Source: an uncultured Flavobacteriales bacterium
GTDB taxonomy: Bacteria; Bacteroidota; Bacteroidia; Flavobacteriales_D; Crocinitomicaceae
Length of the DNA stretch: 10,029 bases
Assembly (NCBI GenBank): GCA_903899795.1
Contig: CAIUKX010000649.1
Coordinates: 1 to 10,029 of the forward strand
Direction: 5' to 3'
A model generated the notes under the pieces. It made no database searches. It was not told the DNA's origin and was given only the letters and a program-made list of their open reading frames with translations. Of this stretch, positions 7,678-10,029 are shown piece by piece. The position numbers and the translations under genes were made by a program. Within the stretch, counting starts at the first letter, position 1, and each line of letters begins with the position of its first letter.

Positions 7678-9225
7678 ATGAAAAAAACAACAAAAATAAT
7701 CCTTTCTTTACTTTTGATTTTTTGCAGTAGTTCATGGGTGTATTGTGATACCGTGACAGATCATTTTATTCGAACTTTAGAACAAAAAAACAGATCAATT
7801 GTTGGGCCCTTTGTAGATTTTTATTCTCCGATACCCAAACTAAAAACCATCGATCAATATTACCATGAAATAGACTCAAAAATTAGTAACAAACGTTTAA
7901 AATTACTGAATGAACTGGCTTACCTTTCAGTGGTCATACGCCGATCTGGTTCAGAAAAATCATTTGTTCTTTTGCAGCGAATGCGACCTGAAGTTGAGAA
8001 ACAAGATGAGTATGTGCAAGGTGTTTACAAGTACGTTTTTGCAAAATTATTGTTCAATGTAAAAAAATCAAAGTTAGCCCTCAAATACAATCTGGAAAGT
8101 ATTCGATTGTTTGAAAAAGAACACCAATTGTCTGATTTAAAAAAGAGTTACATCAATCAAGGATTTTATTATTCCATGATTGATCGACAAAAATCGTTGT
8201 ATTGGTTCGGTAAGGCCCTGAAACTTGAAAAAAAAGGAATTCTGGATGGACAGGTTGTTTTACAAACCAATTATGCTTTTGCTGCAGTTGTCAAAAAAGA
8301 TTTCAAGACGGCGTTAAAACATTGTGATACTGCTTTGCTAAAAATCAAATCTGAAAAAGTGTACGATTTTATGAATGAATTTCGGATTCGGATTTTAATG
8401 GCTTCTATTTATTATAGGGATGATTTGAATAAGTCCAATTTCAACTTGGATAAAGCCAAGGAAATAGCTATCAAGTATGAAATGTTGGAATCGTTAAAAG
8501 AAATTGATTATGCCCAAAGCAGTCGGTTTTTTGAAAAGAAAGACTACAAAAATGCATTCGACCGTTTGCAGGAGGCTGATAGTTTGATGAAGGTTCTTGA
8601 GTTTGATAAAATCAGCGAAGGAATAGCTGTTTACGATTTAGAACATCAGGTTTCGGAGGAGAAAAAAGACAAAATGCGGATCAAAAAAATTGTGGAGATC
8701 CAATCCAAACAAAAACAATTATTGATTGCTTTTTTAGCGTTTATCACCTTGGCATTAGTCGTTATTTCAAGCTTATTTTTCAAAATCAGATTGAAGAATA
8801 AAGTTCTGTTTCAACAAAATTTAAAACTGGCAAATACCGAAGTGAAGCGAACCAAACTCGAGGCTGAACCGACTGCAGAGAAAGACATCAGTCTTGAATT
8901 GATCTACGAACTTGAAAAGTTGATTTACGATAAAAAACTCTACGAAAAGCCGAATTTAACGATTGATAAAATTGCCAAGAAACTCAACACCAACCGTACT
9001 TATTTATCCGAAGCAATCAATAAGCATTACAAAGAAAATTACAGCACCTGGATCAATGAAATCCGGATCAATGCTTCATTGAAATTACTTTCATCTCCTG
9101 AATTTGATCACTACAGCATAGAAGGAATTGCAACAATGGTAGGTTATTCCACCATTTCTTCTTTCAACGCGACATTTAAGAAAATCACCGGATTGACACC
9201 TAGCCAGTTTAAAAAGACAAGGTGA
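7678..9225 (+). CDS. Membrane-anchored TPR-AraC family transcriptional regulator (515 aa)
   Basis: Predicted one-piece sensor-regulator. From ATG 7678, which I prefer over a TTG three codons upstream because MKKTTK starts a clean signal sequence, the order is: N-terminal signal/anchor (1-23); a helical repeat region of TPR type (about 75-310), e.g. KSKLALKYNLESIRLFEK, KSLYWFGKALKLEKK and FKTALKHCDTALLKIK; a charged coiled-coil-like stretch (322-346); one membrane helix (about 347-369); a second charged linker; and a C-terminal AraC-type DNA-binding domain (about 405-515). The latter has two helix-turn-helix units, LTIDKIAKKLNTNRTYLSEAINKHY (427-451) and IEGIATMVGYSTISSFNATF (481-500), then the family ending GLTPSQFKK. 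The TPR part would lie in the periplasm and the DNA-binding part in the cytoplasm. Ligand and targets cannot be told from sequence. No clear terminator follows. Its closeness to the CRISPR array (about 450 bp) is probably incidental. Confidence 0.88.
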   Translation: MKKTTKIILSLLLIFCSSSWVYCDTVTDHFIRTLEQKNRSIVGPFVDFYSPIPKLKTIDQYYHEIDSKISNKRLKLLNELAYLSVVIRRSGSEKSFVLLQRMRPEVEKQDEYVQGVYKYVFAKLLFNVKKSKLALKYNLESIRLFEKEHQLSDLKKSYINQGFYYSMIDRQKSLYWFGKALKLEKKGILDGQVVLQTNYAFAAVVKKDFKTALKHCDTALLKIKSEKVYDFMNEFRIRILMASIYYRDDLNKSNFNLDKAKEIAIKYEMLESLKEIDYAQSSRFFEKKDYKNAFDRLQEADSLMKVLEFDKISEGIAVYDLEHQVSEEKKDKMRIKKIVEIQSKQKQLLIAFLAFITLALVVISSLFFKIRLKNKVLFQQNLKLANTEVKRTKLEAEPTAEKDISLELIYELEKLIYDKKLYEKPNLTIDKIAKKLNTNRTYLSEAINKHYKENYSTWINEIRINASLKLLSSPEFDHYSIEGIATMVGYSTISSFNATFKKITGLTPSQFKKTR

Positions 9226-9282
9226 AAGTAGATATATTTTTTAACCATATAAATTGATGCTGAATACTTGTGTTTGATGTAT

Positions 9283-9290
9283 TAGTTTTG
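9283..9290 (+). promoter_or_regulatory. -7 box upstream of the candidate tracrRNA
   Basis: TAGTTTTG is an exact TAnnTTTG match on the plus strand, 58 bp past the regulator's stop codon. The -33 element is weak: TTG occurs at 9254-9256 (26 bases away) and 9268-9270 (12 bases away), neither at the usual 17-23. A transcript would begin near 9296. Confidence 0.35.
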
Positions 9291-9295
9291 AATGA

Positions 9296-9459
9296 TTCTC
9301 AACATAATTTACGCTCGGTCAAATCAGTTCAAACGTATACGGTAAAAATTCCGATAGTACAATCCACACAATAAACCCCAGAAAAACTCATATGCCTTAT
9401 ATGGTGTCACATTAATACTCTATAACCTCTATAAACATTGAGTTTTAGCTCATTTTTTT
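9296..9459 (+). ncRNA. Candidate tracrRNA upstream of the CRISPR array
   Basis: The segment 9345-9372 can pair with nt 1-22 of the CRISPR repeat. There is a lower stem of repeat nt 1-6 (GUUGUG) with CACAAU 9367-9372 (one G-U), a 3-nt bulge CCA (9364-9366) on this side only, and an AUUG/CAAU stem (9360-9363). A 1-nt bulge and a short stem with one U-U mismatch (9353-9358) follow, then an AA/CC internal loop and AAUU paired with 9347-9350. The bulged lower stem plus upper stem is the usual shape of a crRNA-tracrRNA duplex in type II systems. Downstream lie a hairpin CATAT-GCCTT-ATATG (9389-9403) and a terminator-like hairpin TGAGT/GCTCA (9439-9452) followed by seven T (9453-9459). The boundaries are estimates from the -7 box and T-tract. 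The pairing is gapped and AT-rich, so chance similarity remains possible, and the true tracrRNA could lie beside cas9 outside the window. Confidence 0.42.
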
Positions 9460-9676
9460 ATGCCTAAGTTAAAATAAGGTTAATAATTGGAAGCCTAAGC
9501 CATTTTGAATATCAAAAATATATCAATAAACTGCAATCAGATGTAGAATAAAAGTAAAACAGCTTTTCCCTTTTGTATCTACAATCAATCTTATTCTAAA
9601 TGGAGTTAAAGTTAAATATGTAATCTATAAAAACCAAATTATTACTAATTTTCATTAATATTTCATCACAACTTAT
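9460..9676 (+). other. AT-rich non-coding region before the CRISPR array (possible leader)
   Basis: No ORF of note. The first repeat next to it is identical to the others rather than degenerate, which fits a leader end, though with only one end visible this is inference. The region holds two mutually exclusive inverted repeats (9542-9598) and an 8-bp inverted repeat that joins it to the first CRISPR repeat. I find no good TAnnTTTG promoter box here. Confidence 0.4.
9542..9598. repeat. Overlapping alternative inverted repeats in the array-flanking region
   Basis: TGTAGA (9542-9547) pairs with TCTACA (9578-9583), and inside it AAAAG (9550-9554) pairs with CTTTT (9563-9567) around an 8-nt loop. 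Alternatively TAGAATAA (9544-9551) pairs perfectly with TTATTCTA (9591-9598). The two folds share bases 9544-9551 and cannot form together. There is no T-tract, so this is not a terminator. It could be a protein-binding site in the leader or chance in AT-rich DNA. Confidence 0.35.
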
Positions 9677-9684
9677 GTTGTGAT
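9665..9684. repeat. Perfect inverted repeat at the border of the first CRISPR repeat
   Basis: ATCACAAC (9665-9672) is the exact reverse complement of the first eight bases of repeat 1, GTTGTGAT (9677-9684), with TTAT between them. The copy outside the array matches only this part of the repeat. It could form a hairpin in a transcript entering the array, or mark the leader-repeat junction for integration (inference). Confidence 0.6.
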
Positions 9685-10029
9685 TGGCTTTCAAAATTGT
9701 TATTTTTACGGATAGGTCACACATAGAGCAGCCTTTTCTTAGAGTCGATCCCAGTTGTGATTGGCTTTCAAAATTGTTATTTTTACGGATAGGTCACACA
9801 TTATTGGCTTTGAGAGTTACTCATTTTCATGTTGTGATTGGCTTTCAAAATTGTTATTTTTACGGATAGGTCACACATTTTTCTTTTCAAAAGTTTCCTT
9901 TAAATCGGTTGTGATTGGCTTTCAAAATTGTTATTTTTACGGATAGGTCACACAGTTAATTATAAAATTTATCTTAATGGAGTGGTTGTGATTGGCTTTC
10001 AAAATTGTTATTTTTACGGATAGGTCACA
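9677..10029 (+). CRISPR. CRISPR array, 47-nt repeats with 30-nt spacers, type II-C-like (continues past the window)
   Basis: Five repeat copies begin at 9677, 9754, 9831, 9908 and 9985. The first four are complete and identical, and the last lacks its final two bases at the window edge. The repeat starts GTTGTGATTGGC and ends GGATAGGTCACACA, with TGTGA near one end matching TCACA near the other. Four spacers of exactly 30 nt lie at 9724-9753, 9801-9830, 9878-9907 and 9955-9984 (period 77). Repeats of 46-48 nt with 29-30-nt spacers and a GTTGTG start are typical of type II-C (Cas9) loci in Bacteroidetes. By analogy the plus strand is the crRNA strand. No cas gene is in the window, and the regulator gene occupies the left side, so the cas genes are probably to the right. 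The spacers have no obvious match elsewhere in this window. Confidence 0.97.

Noticed and set aside
9268..9276. TTGTGTTTG, similar to repeat nt 2-10, as a minus-strand anti-repeat
   Set aside because: Only 8 of 9 bases match, the match does not extend, and no hairpin with a T-run follows on the minus strand; the plus-strand candidate at 9345-9372 is better.
9292..9345. 17-codon ORF starting at ATG 9292
   Set aside because: Too short, no supporting signal, and it overlaps the candidate tracrRNA; nothing suggests that it is translated.
9684..9946. Two plus-strand ORFs of 61 codons across the CRISPR array
   Set aside because: They are made of the repeated CRISPR unit read in frame (repeating MAFKIVIFTDRSH/DWLSKLLFLRIGH) and are not genes.

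Overview
The window looks like a chromosomal segment of a Bacteroidetes bacterium, probably a member of the Flavobacteriales; a Fluviicola/Crocinitomicaceae-like genome is a guess only. The reasons are AT-rich DNA, almost no Shine-Dalgarno sequences, promoter boxes of the TAnnTTTG type, a fragment of a type IX secretion (T9SS) C-terminal sorting domain, a Bacteroidetes-style giant alpha-2-macroglobulin protein, and a 47-nt-repeat CRISPR array of the kind found with type II-C Cas9 in this phylum.

Layout. 1-589 (minus): 5' part of ftsE, the ATPase of the FtsEX division/cell-wall ABC system, cut by the window edge. 590-834: non-coding, holding a fold-back element rich in AGAC/GTCT. 835-6702 (minus): a 1955-residue secreted alpha-2-macroglobulin-family protein whose thioester motif has Lys where Gln is needed. 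6825-7151 (minus): a 108-residue protein of unknown function with two membrane segments. 7191-7523 (plus): a T9SS type A sorting domain with no start codon and no passenger, i.e. the 3' remnant of a secreted-protein gene that still keeps its rho-independent terminator (7549-7582). 7678-9225 (plus): a membrane-anchored TPR/AraC-type regulator. 9226-9676: non-coding, AT-rich. 9677 to the right edge: a CRISPR array with five visible identical 47-nt repeats and four 30-nt spacers, running out of the window.

How things fit together. The left 7 kb is ordinary envelope and division housekeeping plus one decayed secretion gene. The most interesting part is the right end. No cas gene is visible, so cas9/cas1/cas2 are presumably beyond the array on the right. 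The 451-bp gap left of the array contains a stretch (9345-9372) that can pair with the first 22 nt of the repeat in a tracrRNA-like way. It is preceded by a perfect TAnnTTTG box and followed by two small hairpins, the second ending in seven T. I propose it as a candidate tracrRNA gene. A perfect 8-bp inverted repeat also sits exactly at the border of the first repeat, one spacer resembles the repeat, and each repeat carries a promoter-like sequence. These are readings by eye; no search or folding program was run.
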